Positions 24,987-33,030 are shown, numbered from the stretch's first letter. The stretch: DNA of 35,005 bases from Chamaesiphon polymorphus CCALA 037 (GCF_003003845.1 NZ_PVWO01000009.1:1-35005); one strand, 5' to 3'. The notes: generated from the letters alone by a model not told the origin. Program-made: numbers and translations.

Positions 24987-26237
24987 ATGCAATTTTTAGA
25001 GAATCTACCATTCAACCTAGATTTATTGCCAAAGCCAGTATATGTGGTGGGTGGTGCCGTCCGCGATGCGCTGTTGGGGAGGGTGCGAGCGGAATTAGAT
25101 TTGGATTTGGTGGTACCGACTGGGGCGGTAGATCTGGCGCGAAAGTTAGCCACAGAGTACCGAGCGGGGTTTGTACTGCTCGATCCCGAACGTCAGATCG
25201 CGCGGGTAGTATTTCCGGGGATGACGGTAGATATCGCCCAACAAGACGGAGAAAGCATTACTAACGATCTGGCACGCCGCGACTACACGCTCAATGCGAT
25301 CGCCTATGACCTTCAAACAGGTGCGACTGTCGATCCATTCTCTGGCACTCAGGACATCCACCAGCGCACGATCCGAATGGTGAGTAGGGATAACCTCATC
25401 GATGACCCTTTGCGCCTACTCAGGGCTTATCGTCAAGGGGCGCAGCTTAATTTCGCGATCGAGTCACAGACTCAGCAGGCAATTCGCGATTTGGCACTCT
25501 TATTGACAAATGTTGCCGCAGAACGGGTCTTAGCGGAGTTACGATATTTATTGCTAACACCCAATAGCAGTGAGTGGTTGGCGGCGATGGTAGCCGATGA
25601 ATTGTTGACAGGTTGGTTAGAACTACCCGTCTGCACGGATTTTGCCGCTAAATTAAGTCAATTCGATCGAGCTTGCGAATTAGTCCGCCAACATTATCCC
25701 GCACTCGATCTCGAACTCGATCGGCCTTTACGGGACACAATCGCGATTTCGCGGCGCGCGATCGGTAAATTTACATTCCTATTATCGTCAGATCTCCAGA
25801 TTGCAACCACCCAAATGTTGCGCTTGACATTTAGTTCGGCAGAAATTCAGGTAGTCACTACGGTAATTACTTACTTACCGCAATTATTAAGCGAACCGAT
25901 GTCTTTAACCGAGCAATATTTTTGGTTCCAATCTGTAGATGATCGTTTTCCGCTATCGATCGTTTTAGCGATCGCTGCTGGCGTAGAGTTATTGAGTTTA
26001 GCTCCGCTCATCGATCGCTATTTCGATCCGCAAGATCTAGTCGCACATCCAACACCACTAGTTAACGGACGCGAGCTGATGGACGTCTTAAAGATTCCCC
26101 CTTCACCGACGATCGGTAAACTCTTGACTGAAATTCAAATAGCCAGAATTAATGGGAAAATATCTACGTCATTAGAGGCATTGGAATTTGCCAGAGAGTT
26201 TCTCAAAGCGAGCGATCCTTCCCATGATACAGACTAA
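24987..26237 (+). CDS. cca: CCA tRNA nucleotidyltransferase
   Basis: Adds or repairs the 3' CCA of tRNAs. A 416-residue class II enzyme: VVGGAVRDALLG (20-31) and the metal-binding D38-x-D40 in the nucleotidyltransferase head, then RRDYTLNAIAYD near residue 96-107 and the neck motif IRMVSRDNLIDDPLRLLRAYRQ. The C-terminal body is shorter on recognisable motifs. None of the three tRNA genes in this window encodes CCA, consistent with an essential role. Some cyanobacteria split the CC- and A-adding activities, and the sequence alone does not decide this. Divergent from ycf34. Confidence 0.93.
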   Translation: MQFLENLPFNLDLLPKPVYVVGGAVRDALLGRVRAELDLDLVVPTGAVDLARKLATEYRAGFVLLDPERQIARVVFPGMTVDIAQQDGESITNDLARRDYTLNAIAYDLQTGATVDPFSGTQDIHQRTIRMVSRDNLIDDPLRLLRAYRQGAQLNFAIESQTQQAIRDLALLLTNVAAERVLAELRYLLLTPNSSEWLAAMVADELLTGWLELPVCTDFAAKLSQFDRACELVRQHYPALDLELDRPLRDTIAISRRAIGKFTFLLSSDLQIATTQMLRLTFSSAEIQVVTTVITYLPQLLSEPMSLTEQYFWFQSVDDRFPLSIVLAIAAGVELLSLAPLIDRYFDPQDLVAHPTPLVNGRELMDVLKIPPSPTIGKLLTEIQIARINGKISTSLEALEFAREFLKASDPSHDTD

Positions 26238-26268
26238 TAATTCCGCTGCGTCTTTGCGTCGCTGTCTT

Positions 26269-26305
26269 GATTTGCGCTCGTCGGGTTCCCCGACGAGCGC
26301 AAATC
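26269..26305. terminator. Perfect 17-bp hairpin between convergent genes
   Basis: Arms GATTTGCGCTCGTCGGG and its exact complement with a TTC loop, 32 bp after the cca stop and 24 bp beyond the stop of the minus-strand membrane gene. It could end transcription from both sides, though there is no U tract on either strand. Confidence 0.65.
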
Positions 26306-26328
26306 GCTGCGGTTCAAAAAAGGCTCTC

Positions 26329-27003
26329 TTATTTTAAGATTTTAGCTTGTTGGAATACATCTTGAATGGTATCGCCGACAATAAATCCGTACATCACTTG
26401 CGAAATCGATGCTAAACCGATCGAACAAACAAATGCTGATAGCGGTGAGGAAATCCAATTCCAGCCAAATAAAAATACCGAAGCGATAATAATTATCGAT
26501 GTAACAACACCGCTAAGTGCGCCAGCGAGCAACTGTTCGCGATCCCAATCGAGCCATAAAGATCGCCAGTATAGACTTTGTTTGAGTAAAGATTTTTGCA
26601 AATTGCCAACGACTCGCCCGCCAATGCCGCCAACTACGGCACCAATAATTGCTAAAATAATCAACACGGTACCGTCTTCGTCTAATATCAATGACTTGAT
26701 TCCCAGATGGATCGATACCCAATTTAAAATATTAATTGGCAACACCACGATCGATGTAAACATCCAGCGATGACTGAGTGTTTTAATAAATTGCTTGAGC
26801 ACGCACCACTGTAAGTAGCCCTGAATTGTGAAGCTCAATAGACAAGCTAATATTCTGAGCAGATAGATGACGATCGAGTTATCGATCTTAAAGAGTAATG
26901 TGAACAAAGTCACGATTGCTTGAGTTGCGATCGCTAGCAGAATCGAGCCAACAACCTGGATCGATAACCATTGGCTTAAAAAATTAGGTTGAGACTTAGA
27001 CAT
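26329..27003 (-). CDS. Multi-pass membrane protein, hypothetical
   Basis: A 224-residue protein with about six predicted membrane helices. The segment GYLQWCVLKQF between helices 2 and 3 and the glycine zipper GAVVGGIGGRVVG are reminiscent of a cyanobacterial membrane family with a QW-L-L signature. No enzyme motif or known domain is seen. The start is an ATG at 27001-27003; a heptamer array begins 9 bp upstream of it. It is read in the same direction as the M48 protease, which lies 131 bp upstream, so a shared transcript is possible. Confidence 0.65.
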   Translation of the reverse strand: MSKSQPNFLSQWLSIQVVGSILLAIATQAIVTLFTLLFKIDNSIVIYLLRILACLLSFTIQGYLQWCVLKQFIKTLSHRWMFTSIVVLPINILNWVSIHLGIKSLILDEDGTVLIILAIIGAVVGGIGGRVVGNLQKSLLKQSLYWRSLWLDWDREQLLAGALSGVVTSIIIIASVFLFGWNWISSPLSAFVCSIGLASISQVMYGFIVGDTIQDVFQQAKILK

Positions 27004-27012
27004 TGGTAATTA

Positions 27013-27047
27013 GTTGATAATTGATAATTGATAGTTGATAGTTGATT
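27013..27047. repeat. Heptanucleotide array (G/A)TTGATA x5
   Basis: Five units immediately upstream of the membrane protein start codon. Same class as 6833-6853 and 23097-23131. Confidence 0.85.
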
Positions 27048-27133
27048 TGTAAACACGAATATTCAAGATCGCGATCGGTATTAAATCGTGGGGTTTTAGA
27101 GTTTTATGTCAAACAATCTAACATTGAGTTAAG

Positions 27134-29059
27134 TTAAAAGATGCGGGCACCAGCTATTTTTTGGATGTTTTCGATTAGTTTTAAATCTCGATAACTGGTA
27201 CCGCTAGATCTATGACTGTCGAAAGTGGCAATTATTAGGCGTTTACCGAAATTTAGCTCGACTTGAAGTCGATCGCATAACATCTCGATCGATAAATCAC
27301 TATCATCTGGTTCCGATTTAGCCTTGAATCTCTGGCGAGCAGACTTTGAAAGAGAAGTGTCAATTTTAAGACTTAATACATACAAAGAGCGATCGCTAAA
27401 AATCTGCATCGGCTTACAGACTAAATATGCCCGATCGATCGCGGGATAATTAGATAACTTCTGACAAATCTCGGTAACTAAATCTGGATCGAGATCGTGC
27501 GGAATGAATCGATCTGTTTCCAAAAGATTGCGTTCTAATCTCGATCGCCATTGTTTTGGTAAATACTGTTGTCGCCACTCTAAATAAATCCGAGCAGAGT
27601 CTAAGTCGCCTTGGTAAATATAAAACTTATATAATTCCTCACAACTAGAAATCGCTAAATCTGGATCTAATACGATCGCCTGTTCTAAATAAACACAGCC
27701 GCTCAAATGTCCCCGACTGACAAGCACTTTACCTACCTGATAATTTGCACCCGCATGGTTGGGATCTCGCGCTAAGAGTTCTTGCCACAATGGCAACGCT
27801 AACGATGTATCGTGTAACTCAGTAGTCAGATTGGCTTGAATTGTTGCTTCCGCCAGCGTTAATGGCGTAGTTGTCGCTTTTAGATTCAGGGTGGCTAAAT
27901 ATTCATATTGGTAGCGTGCGTGGTGATATTGTCGCCACCACTCGGCTTTGCGACTTTCATACCAGCGCAGATCCTGCTCGGCGGCTAAATCCATCAACCG
28001 ATCGCCAAAAAAGTACTCCGCTGCCGTCTGAAGAATGGGTGTAGGCGTCCAGGATTTGGGGGTAGGATAGCCGACAGCCGCCAATCGATCGCTCAGACAC
28101 GGATGAGTATCATCGGTATCTGTCGCCTCTGACAGGATAAAATCGAGCCAAATCTGTGCTGTTTGCGGATCGAGCGGTTGACGCAAAGCCGCCAGCATTT
28201 GGGTGACTACATCCGTTGGCGGTGTCTCCCGCTCGCGTGCTTGACGATCGAGTTGACGAGAGAAACACTCTTGCAAATAATATTGATAAATATAAGTTTG
28301 AATTAAATCGCTAGCGGCAATTTCGGGACTAGTCATGCTTTGCGCCAGCGCATCGGCGGCATACTCTCGATCGCGGATCGAGACAAACGAATAGGCTTTA
28401 ATTAATGGCTCATACCAGCGAAAGAACCACTGGAAAATAAATAAATTATTATCGGCTGTGAGATTTTCCCACATCTGTCTGACGCGGAGAATATAGCCCG
28501 TAAAACTACTGTCATTTTTTGACAAATGACCCAATTCATGAGCTAATGTTGCCTTGAATTGTTCTGGTGAAAGCGATTGAAGTAATGGTAAACCGAGTAG
28601 TAAATAATTACGATGCCATTCAAACCAACCGAGGTGAGGTGTTTGATATATTGCCGCATTGTGGTCGTAATTAATCACCACATGATGAATTTTAGGCGTT
28701 TTTAATCGATATCTAAGTTCGTCAATAACTGCAAATAGTTCGGGAAATTCAGCGCGATGGATTTCGCGATCGCTCAATGACGGCGATTGCACCCAAAAAG
28801 TCGCGATCGCCACCAAGCCAAATAAGATCCACAATTGACTCGGATCGAGACTAATCGGTCTTTTTTGGGCGATTTCGATCGCCCATCTTACCATCCACAA
28901 ACTACTAAATAAGCTCAAACAAACGATCGCAATATATCCATAGCCGATCGTAGCTAATGCGGCTACGCGCAGTTGATATTTAGTAGTCGATCGATGACGG
29001 CTCGATCGTTCTAATTGCTGGACTAACAGATCGAACTTAGCCTGCTGTTTTAACTCCAT
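27134..29059 (-). CDS. M48 family metallopeptidase with TPR region
   Basis: A zinc protease-like membrane protein. With start ATG at 29059 it has 641 residues. Two hydrophobic helices (about 33-60 and 75-92) precede the zinc-binding HELGH (174-178) in TLAHELGHLSK; a downstream REYAADALAQS segment supplies the third ligand of the M48 type. The second half is helical, with TPR-like units around residues 410-500. An in-frame TTG at 29074 lies inside a heptamer array and is less likely as a start. M48 proteases often act in membrane-protein quality control; a role here is inferred. The extra C-terminal domain (about 520-641) is not recognised. Confidence 0.88.
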   Translation of the reverse strand: MELKQQAKFDLLVQQLERSSRHRSTTKYQLRVAALATIGYGYIAIVCLSLFSSLWMVRWAIEIAQKRPISLDPSQLWILFGLVAIATFWVQSPSLSDREIHRAEFPELFAVIDELRYRLKTPKIHHVVINYDHNAAIYQTPHLGWFEWHRNYLLLGLPLLQSLSPEQFKATLAHELGHLSKNDSSFTGYILRVRQMWENLTADNNLFIFQWFFRWYEPLIKAYSFVSIRDREYAADALAQSMTSPEIAASDLIQTYIYQYYLQECFSRQLDRQARERETPPTDVVTQMLAALRQPLDPQTAQIWLDFILSEATDTDDTHPCLSDRLAAVGYPTPKSWTPTPILQTAAEYFFGDRLMDLAAEQDLRWYESRKAEWWRQYHHARYQYEYLATLNLKATTTPLTLAEATIQANLTTELHDTSLALPLWQELLARDPNHAGANYQVGKVLVSRGHLSGCVYLEQAIVLDPDLAISSCEELYKFYIYQGDLDSARIYLEWRQQYLPKQWRSRLERNLLETDRFIPHDLDPDLVTEICQKLSNYPAIDRAYLVCKPMQIFSDRSLYVLSLKIDTSLSKSARQRFKAKSEPDDSDLSIEMLCDRLQVELNFGKRLIIATFDSHRSSGTSYRDLKLIENIQKIAGARIF

Positions 29060-29068
29060 CGCATCGCA

Positions 29069-29096
29069 ATTCAAAATTCAAAACTCAAAATTCAAA
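29069..29096. repeat. Heptanucleotide array ATTCAAA x4
   Basis: Units ATTCAAA, ATTCAAA, ACTCAAA and ATTCAAA just upstream of the M48 protease start. Confidence 0.85.
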
Positions 29097-29302
29097 CTTT
29101 TAGCGATGTCGCTTTCAAGTTAAATCTTAAACTTAGTGGATGGAACTATTATTCCCACTCACTCTGCGACCGCTCTAAGTGAATCTACGTATTTTTGCGA
29201 TTATCGATCGATTTAGTTGAAATTACCGATGTCAATTAATCATTGGAGTCTTCGGAGCCTTCGATCGCTAGCTGCTATCGCTGAGAGCTAAAACAAACAA
29301 GC
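29097..29302. other. Spacer between M48 protease and tRNA operon, nothing recognised
   Basis: Between the repeat array and the tRNA terminator I see no gene or RNA. It presumably holds the M48 promoter. Confidence 0.5.
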
Positions 29303-29322
29303 CCCACCAATATATTGGTGGG
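29303..29322 (-). terminator. Terminator of the tRNA-Tyr/tRNA-Thr operon
   Basis: A perfect 20-bp palindrome, CCCACCAATATATTGGTGGG. On the minus strand it is followed by a T-rich run (CTTGTTTGTTTT), as expected for a rho-independent terminator 50 bp after tRNA-Thr. Confidence 0.75.
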
Positions 29323-29373
29323 ACTCAAAATTTTTACTTATTTTACTATCTCAGATTGCTATGAACTAAAAAA

Positions 29374-29445
29374 AGCCCTCAATGAGGCTTGAACTCATGA
29401 CCTCTTCATTACCAATGAAGTGCTCTACCACTGAGCTATGAGGGC
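29374..29445 (-). tRNA. tRNA-Thr (GGU)
   Basis: 72 nt. Acceptor GCCCTCA pairs with TGAGGGC; the anticodon arm is CTTCA-TTGGTAA-TGAAG, giving anticodon GGT. D arm (AGCTCAGTGGTAGAGC) and T arm (TTCAAGC loop) are normal. The 3' CCA is not encoded. It lies 11 bp downstream of tRNA-Tyr on the same strand. Confidence 0.97.
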
Positions 29446-29456
29446 GTTGGTGAAAG

Positions 29457-29537
29457 TGGGCCGAGCTGGATTTGAACCAGCGTAGGTCTCCCAGCAGATT
29501 TACAGTCTGCCGCCATTAACCACTCGGCCATCGACCC
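29457..29537 (-). tRNA. tRNA-Tyr (GUA)
   Basis: 81-nt class II tRNA. The acceptor stem (GGGTCGA with TCGGCCC, one G-U pair) is complete; the anticodon loop is CTGTAAA, giving anticodon GTA. A long variable arm is present, as in bacterial tRNA-Tyr. The 3' CCA is not encoded. It is the first gene of the tRNA-Tyr/tRNA-Thr pair. Confidence 0.97.
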
Positions 29538-29659
29538 ACGTTTTGGCGTACTTACTTGGAGGTGTTTTCTAAGTGTGTCCGCTGTTTTGTTTCACGATTA
29601 TTAATCCTAACATAGATGATTTAAAAAGCCAAGCTATTTTTCAAACATTTTGGCTCTCG

Positions 29660-29665
29660 TATAAT
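29660..29665 (+). promoter_or_regulatory. Perfect TATAAT -10 element upstream of structured block
   Basis: A consensus -10 hexamer about seven bases before the first arm of a predicted RNA structure. The -35 region (around 29637-29642) is weak. It supports transcription of the region that follows. Confidence 0.5.
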
Positions 29666-29671
29666 TAAAAC

Positions 29672-29798
29672 GCTACAAAGTGCCAGTTTGAGCTGGCTTG
29701 CCGAGGATCGGCGCACTTTCCACGCTCAGATTAAACCCAGCTCGCATCACTAGTCTAGGTTAGATCGGCCAAAGTCGTGCCAGACGGGAAAACCTACC
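29672..29798 (+). ncRNA. Candidate structured RNA or leader, unknown family
   Basis: Starting just after the TATAAT element, outer arms AAAGTGC (29677-29683) and GCACTTT (29713-29719) enclose two hairpins, GCCAG...CTGGC and GCCGA...TCGGC, giving a three-way junction. A second stem, AGTCGTGCC (29773-29781) with GGCAACGACT (29801-29810), runs into the start of a 35-codon ORF. GAGCTGG (29690-29696) could instead pair with CCAGCTC (29737-29743), suggesting two exclusive folds. I recognise no known riboswitch or sRNA. Structure was judged by eye only. Confidence 0.4.
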
Positions 29799-29906
29799 AT
29801 GGCAACGACTCAAGTAACGGTGACGAAGATATTTCTGGTAGTGGCTGACAAGCCGATCTCAGATTTGGTTCGGTTTGGGATATTGGTGGTGACTTTGGCT
29901 TTCTAG
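29799..29906 (+). CDS. Possible 35-residue peptide
   Basis: An ATG after the structured block opens 35 codons, with a hydrophobic second half (FGILVVTLAF at the end) that could span a membrane. The structured region overlaps its first codons. It matches no small photosystem or cytochrome subunit that I know. It could be a real small membrane protein, a leader peptide or chance. Confidence 0.3.
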   Translation: MATTQVTVTKIFLVVADKPISDLVRFGILVVTLAF

Positions 29907-29950
29907 GTTGCTTGTAACCCCTTCAGGATAATTTGGCCCGAATATGAAAT

Positions 29951-29979
29951 CGCCCCATCTTCGACTAGAAGATGGGGCG
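29951..29979. terminator. Bidirectional hairpin terminator
   Basis: CGCCCCATCTTC and GAAGATGGGGCG pair perfectly over 12 bp with a 5-nt loop (GACTA). It would end the psaL transcript on the minus strand (94 bp after its stop) and any plus-strand transcript from the structured region. No strong U tract. Confidence 0.65.
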
Positions 29980-30072
29980 GTCGATATATAGTTGAAATCG
30001 CCCAGGAGCGATCGCCAACTACATGTCGCTATTAGTTAGTGGCATCAGATTAGCGAGCAACTAATTTAATAC

Positions 30073-30555
30073 TTATTTGCTCAGAATCGAAAAACTACTG
30101 AGCACGGGTACATTTGCGACTAACAAGTAGGCAAATGCAGCTCCGCCAACACCACCAATCAAGAACCCAGTGGTGAACTCACTCCAACCTTTGCCATCTT
30201 TGACATTGTTAGGTGGTGTGGGTACAGTCACACTAGGCAGTGGGGCTGCGGGATTCACGCTAGCATAGATCGATAGGCAAACAGTCAAGATTACTACCAA
30301 TCCGACGGTGGCGAGCAATCCGGCGAGATATGCTTGGTCGGTATGGCGTAAAGGCCCCAATAGAGTGAAGGGGCCGAGTAAGAAATAGCCATGAGCCATT
30401 CCCACTTCTAAACCCCGTCGTTGAGGGGATAGATTAGCCCGATAAATCGGTAAGTTGCTAATAAAAGCTTGAATGATACCCGAACCATTGATAGGAGTAG
30501 CTAAATTGCTAACTTCAGGATTGGGACTGCTGACAGCTTGAACGCGAGTAGCCAT
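30073..30555 (-). CDS. psaL: Photosystem I reaction centre subunit XI (PsaL)
   Basis: A 160-residue membrane subunit at the PSI monomer interface. The conserved core RRGLEVGMAHGYFLLGPF (47-63) and LGPLR are present, with three hydrophobic segments (about 52-68, 76-98 and 129-150). Between the second and third lies a proline-rich loop, SVNPAAPLPSVTVPTPPNNV (99-118) with six prolines, similar to the PsaL of Anabaena PCC 7120 and Chroococcidiopsis, whose PSI forms tetramers; Synechocystis PsaL lacks these. It follows psaJ by 152 bp and has a GAGGTTTTTTATG start context. A heptamer array lies in the spacer. No psaI gene follows. Confidence 0.97.
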   Translation of the reverse strand: MATRVQAVSSPNPEVSNLATPINGSGIIQAFISNLPIYRANLSPQRRGLEVGMAHGYFLLGPFTLLGPLRHTDQAYLAGLLATVGLVVILTVCLSIYASVNPAAPLPSVTVPTPPNNVKDGKGWSEFTTGFLIGGVGGAAFAYLLVANVPVLSSFSILSK

Positions 30556-30591
30556 AAAAAACCTCTCAAACTAATTAAGGGGATGGGGACA

Positions 30592-30633
30592 GGGATTAGG
30601 CTTTAGGGATTAGGCTTTAGGCTTTAGGCTTTA
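30592..30633. repeat. Heptanucleotide array GG(G/C)(A/T)TTA x6 before psaL
   Basis: Six units, GGGATTA and GGCTTTA mixed, in the psaJ-psaL spacer. It reads in the opposite sense to the array at 30671-30705 and shares the core CCTAA/TTAGG, so the two could base-pair in the RNA. Confidence 0.85.
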
Positions 30634-30670
30634 GGAATTTAGGACGCAAGCATCTTTCTAATATTCCCAA

Positions 30671-30705
30671 GACCTAAGACCTAAGACCTAATACCTAACG
30701 CCTAA
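30671..30705. repeat. Heptanucleotide array GACCTAA-type x5 after psaJ
   Basis: Five units: GACCTAA three times, TACCTAA and CGCCTAA. It starts two bases after the psaJ stop codon on the minus strand. Confidence 0.85.
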
Positions 30706-30707
30706 TA

Positions 30708-30833
30708 CTACAAGGGATGGAATAACAAGTCGGGGAAAAAGCGATTGAATTCAATCAAAATACCCGCAGTAAATGTCATCCATACTGCTGCCAAAACTGG
30801 AGCAGTAGATAAAAATCTGAGCAAATGTGGCAT
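30708..30833 (-). CDS. psaJ: Photosystem I subunit IX (PsaJ)
   Basis: A 41-residue single-helix PSI subunit that contacts PsaF. The start ...[20 protein letters not shown] and the end [12 protein letters not shown] match the PsaJ family, with STAPV and the FFPDLL tail diagnostic. A GGAGATATTCC ribosome binding site precedes the ATG (30831-30833). It lies 183 bp after psaF and 152 bp before psaL, and the gene order F-J-L is that of cyanobacteria with tetrameric PSI. It is too short to be found by a length-limited gene search. Confidence is high because of sequence and neighbours. Confidence 0.95.
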   Translation of the reverse strand: MPHLLRFLSTAPVLAAVWMTFTAGILIEFNRFFPDLLFHPL

Positions 30834-31016
30834 GGAATATCTCCAGAATCTAAAATCAATATGTTGCAAGTATTGCTACTAGACAATCTGTTTGGGGAAG
30901 TTTAAAGTTCGAGCTGTAAATCCGTAAGTTAGAGATGACATTATTGTTAACTGCTAACTTAAATCGATCGCCAGCCTCAATCTTAAAAGCGACTATGCCA
31001 TCGATCGAGACTCAAT

Positions 31017-31514
31017 TTACCGAGGCGAAACAGAAATTTCACTATCTTTAGCAACTAATTTACCAGAGGTGAATTCACCCAGGGCAGCAGCAGGCCAAGC
31101 GAAGCCGCCTAACATACAGCTAACAGCTAAAGGTACGTCGATGACGATTTCCTTCATCTCGGGATTGTCGCCTTTCTTGATGGCGATGATGTAAGCGCGA
31201 CCGACCCAACCGATCCAGCCAGCAATGTAGAGGAACAGGATGCTAGGAATCAAGAAGTCGCCCGCCCGATCGAGTCGTCCATCTACAATCAAGTGTGGCA
31301 GTCCTTCTGGCCCGCACAAAGCTTGAGCGTAACGATCGAAGCGATTTTTACCAGACTGGGGATCGTTGGTAGTATTGCGTGCCATTTTCGCACGTTGCTG
31401 AAAAGCAGGCGTATCGCCACAACGAGTGAGTCCAGCTACTTCAGATGCAGATGCAGTGGGAGTAAAGTTGAACCAGAGACAGATGGCAAGGACAAAAGCC
31501 AACAGTTTTTGCAT
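31017..31514 (-). CDS. psaF: Photosystem I subunit III (PsaF)
   Basis: A 165-residue protein with a signal peptide (about residues 1-23, ending TASAS) that places its N-terminal part in the thylakoid lumen. The mature part shows the [15 protein letters not shown] start, the [24 protein letters not shown] segment and two hydrophobic helices (about 87-105 and 128-148), all PsaF features. PsaF helps dock plastocyanin or cytochrome c6 in some organisms and is an accessory subunit in cyanobacteria. It is first in the psaF-psaJ-psaL group, with an AAAGGAAA ribosome binding site. A plausible -10 box lies near 31600. Confidence 0.97.
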   Translation of the reverse strand: MQKLLAFVLAICLWFNFTPTASASEVAGLTRCGDTPAFQQRAKMARNTTNDPQSGKNRFDRYAQALCGPEGLPHLIVDGRLDRAGDFLIPSILFLYIAGWIGWVGRAYIIAIKKGDNPEMKEIVIDVPLAVSCMLGGFAWPAAALGEFTSGKLVAKDSEISVSPR

Positions 31515-31825
31515 AGTGATTGTTTCCTTTTATAACAAAACAAAAAGTTTTATTTACAAAACACAGAATCGTGCGTTCGATCTGCTTTGGCAAAAAAACT
31601 ATAATAGTCTTTTGGGAATCTTCAACGATCTTGAGTATGGATCGCCAAAGATCGCTGATACTGTAGAGATTGGCGATATATTGCCAGCAGATCGAGATCG
31701 CTTGGCAAGCTAGTCTCCAGAGAAAAGTCTCTGCCAATGAGTTGGTGTATTACTCAAATTAAGAGCTACACTGACACGATTGCCAAATTACTTAACTCTA
31801 TTTTCATCTTTAAAATTAGCAGCTA
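31515..31825. other. psaF/tsaD divergent spacer
   Basis: About 310 bp with no gene visible. It must contain the promoters of psaF (minus) and tsaD (plus). A TATAAT/TATTAT palindrome near 31600-31605 is a candidate -10 for psaF. A single TTTACAAA (31551-31558) is too little to claim an RpaB-binding HLR1 site. Confidence 0.5.
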
Positions 31826-32878
31826 ATGACAACAGTTTTATCAATTGAAACAAGTTGTGACGAAACTGCGGTGGCAATTGTTAACAATCGTAAAGTTTGC
31901 AGCAGTGTCATCGCCTCGCAAATCCCAATTCATACCCAATATGGGGGAGTTGTCCCCGAAGTGGCATCGCGGCAACATGTATTAACAATTAACGATTTAA
32001 TCGATCGAGCTATTCGGGAAGCAGCTCTCGATTGGACGCAAATCGATGGGATTGCGGCAACAGTCGCACCGGGGTTGGTGGGGGCGTTGATGATTGGTAT
32101 GAGTGCGGCGAAGACGTTGGCAATCTTACACGACAAGCCATTCGTCGGCGTGCATCACCTGGAAGGACATATTTACGCCTCCTATTTGAGTGCGCCAGAG
32201 TTGCAGCCACCATTTTTGTGCTTATTGGTATCTGGCGGACATACCAGTCTGATTCATGTCAAAGATTGTGGGGTCTATACCGAGCTGGGGGCGACTCGCG
32301 ATGATGCTGCTGGTGAAGCCTTTGATAAAGTAGCCAGATTATTAAATCTGGGCTATCCAGGCGGCCCGATAATCGATCGATTGGCAAGTCAAGGCAATCC
32401 GAACCTTTATCCGTTGCCAGAGGGCAATATCTCGCTCCCTGGTGGGGGTTTTCATCCCTATGATTCTAGTTTTAGTGGGGTGAAAACGGCGGTACTGAGA
32501 TTGACTCAGAAATTGCAAGCAGCAGGGCAAGAGTTGCCTGTGGCGGATATTGCGGCTAGTTTTCAGTCTAGTATCGCGCGATCGCTAACTAAACGGGCGA
32601 TCGCTTGTGCGCGCGATTATGGTTTGGAGACGATCGCTATCGGTGGGGGTGTTGCGGCCAATCGCGGTCTCAGAGCGACATTACAAGCGGCTGCTGGCGA
32701 TCGGGGCATTCGGGTATTATTTCCACCGATGGAGTATTGCATGGATAATGCGGCGATGATCGGTTGTGCGGCGGCGGAGCATCTGAGTCGGGGACATATT
32801 TCGCCCTTAGATTTGGGCGTACAGTCGCGGCTATCGGTGATGGAAGTGATGAGTTTGTATCGATCTTCCGATCGATAG
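31826..32878 (+). CDS. tsaD: tRNA t6A transferase TsaD
   Basis: Transfers the threonylcarbamoyl group to A37 of tRNAs in the last step of t6A synthesis. The 350 residues have the ASKHA fold: [13 protein letters not shown] (6-18), [12 protein letters not shown] (38-49), metal-binding H111 and H115 in [14 protein letters not shown] near 145, and [11 protein letters not shown] and [13 protein letters not shown] near the C-terminus. All are typical. Its partner TsaE is at 23186-23620. It is divergent from psaF and is followed by a hairpin. Confidence 0.97.
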   Translation: MTTVLSIETSCDETAVAIVNNRKVCSSVIASQIPIHTQYGGVVPEVASRQHVLTINDLIDRAIREAALDWTQIDGIAATVAPGLVGALMIGMSAAKTLAILHDKPFVGVHHLEGHIYASYLSAPELQPPFLCLLVSGGHTSLIHVKDCGVYTELGATRDDAAGEAFDKVARLLNLGYPGGPIIDRLASQGNPNLYPLPEGNISLPGGGFHPYDSSFSGVKTAVLRLTQKLQAAGQELPVADIAASFQSSIARSLTKRAIACARDYGLETIAIGGGVAANRGLRATLQAAAGDRGIRVLFPPMEYCMDNAAMIGCAAAEHLSRGHISPLDLGVQSRLSVMEVMSLYRSSDR

Positions 32879-32943
32879 TGGGGAAGAGGACTTTTATGGC
32901 GATTTTTTGCCGTTTCTTCAGCAATAGCCCTGACTCAGCCAGG

Positions 32944-32967
32944 ATCTGGGGGTCGGTATCCCCAGAT
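32944..32967 (+). terminator. Hairpin after tsaD
   Basis: ATCTGGGG and CCCCAGAT arms (8 bp) around an 8-nt loop, 66 bp after the tsaD stop, followed by TTGGGTTTTC. It is a plausible terminator between the convergent tsaD and beta-helix genes. Confidence 0.55.
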
Positions 32968-33030
32968 TTGGGTTTTCAATCGCACCAGCAAGTTTTCTAT
33001 TGCAATAACCCATCACCCCGCTGAGATTAT

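Noticed and set aside
29672-29810. Known riboswitch or RNA gene (glutamine, SAH, tmRNA, SRP RNA)
   Set aside because: Compared by eye with the conserved cores I remember, none fits; left as unassigned rather than named.
31551-31558. RpaB HLR1 site upstream of psaF
   Set aside because: Only one half-site (TTTACAAA) is seen; HLR1 needs two spaced copies.
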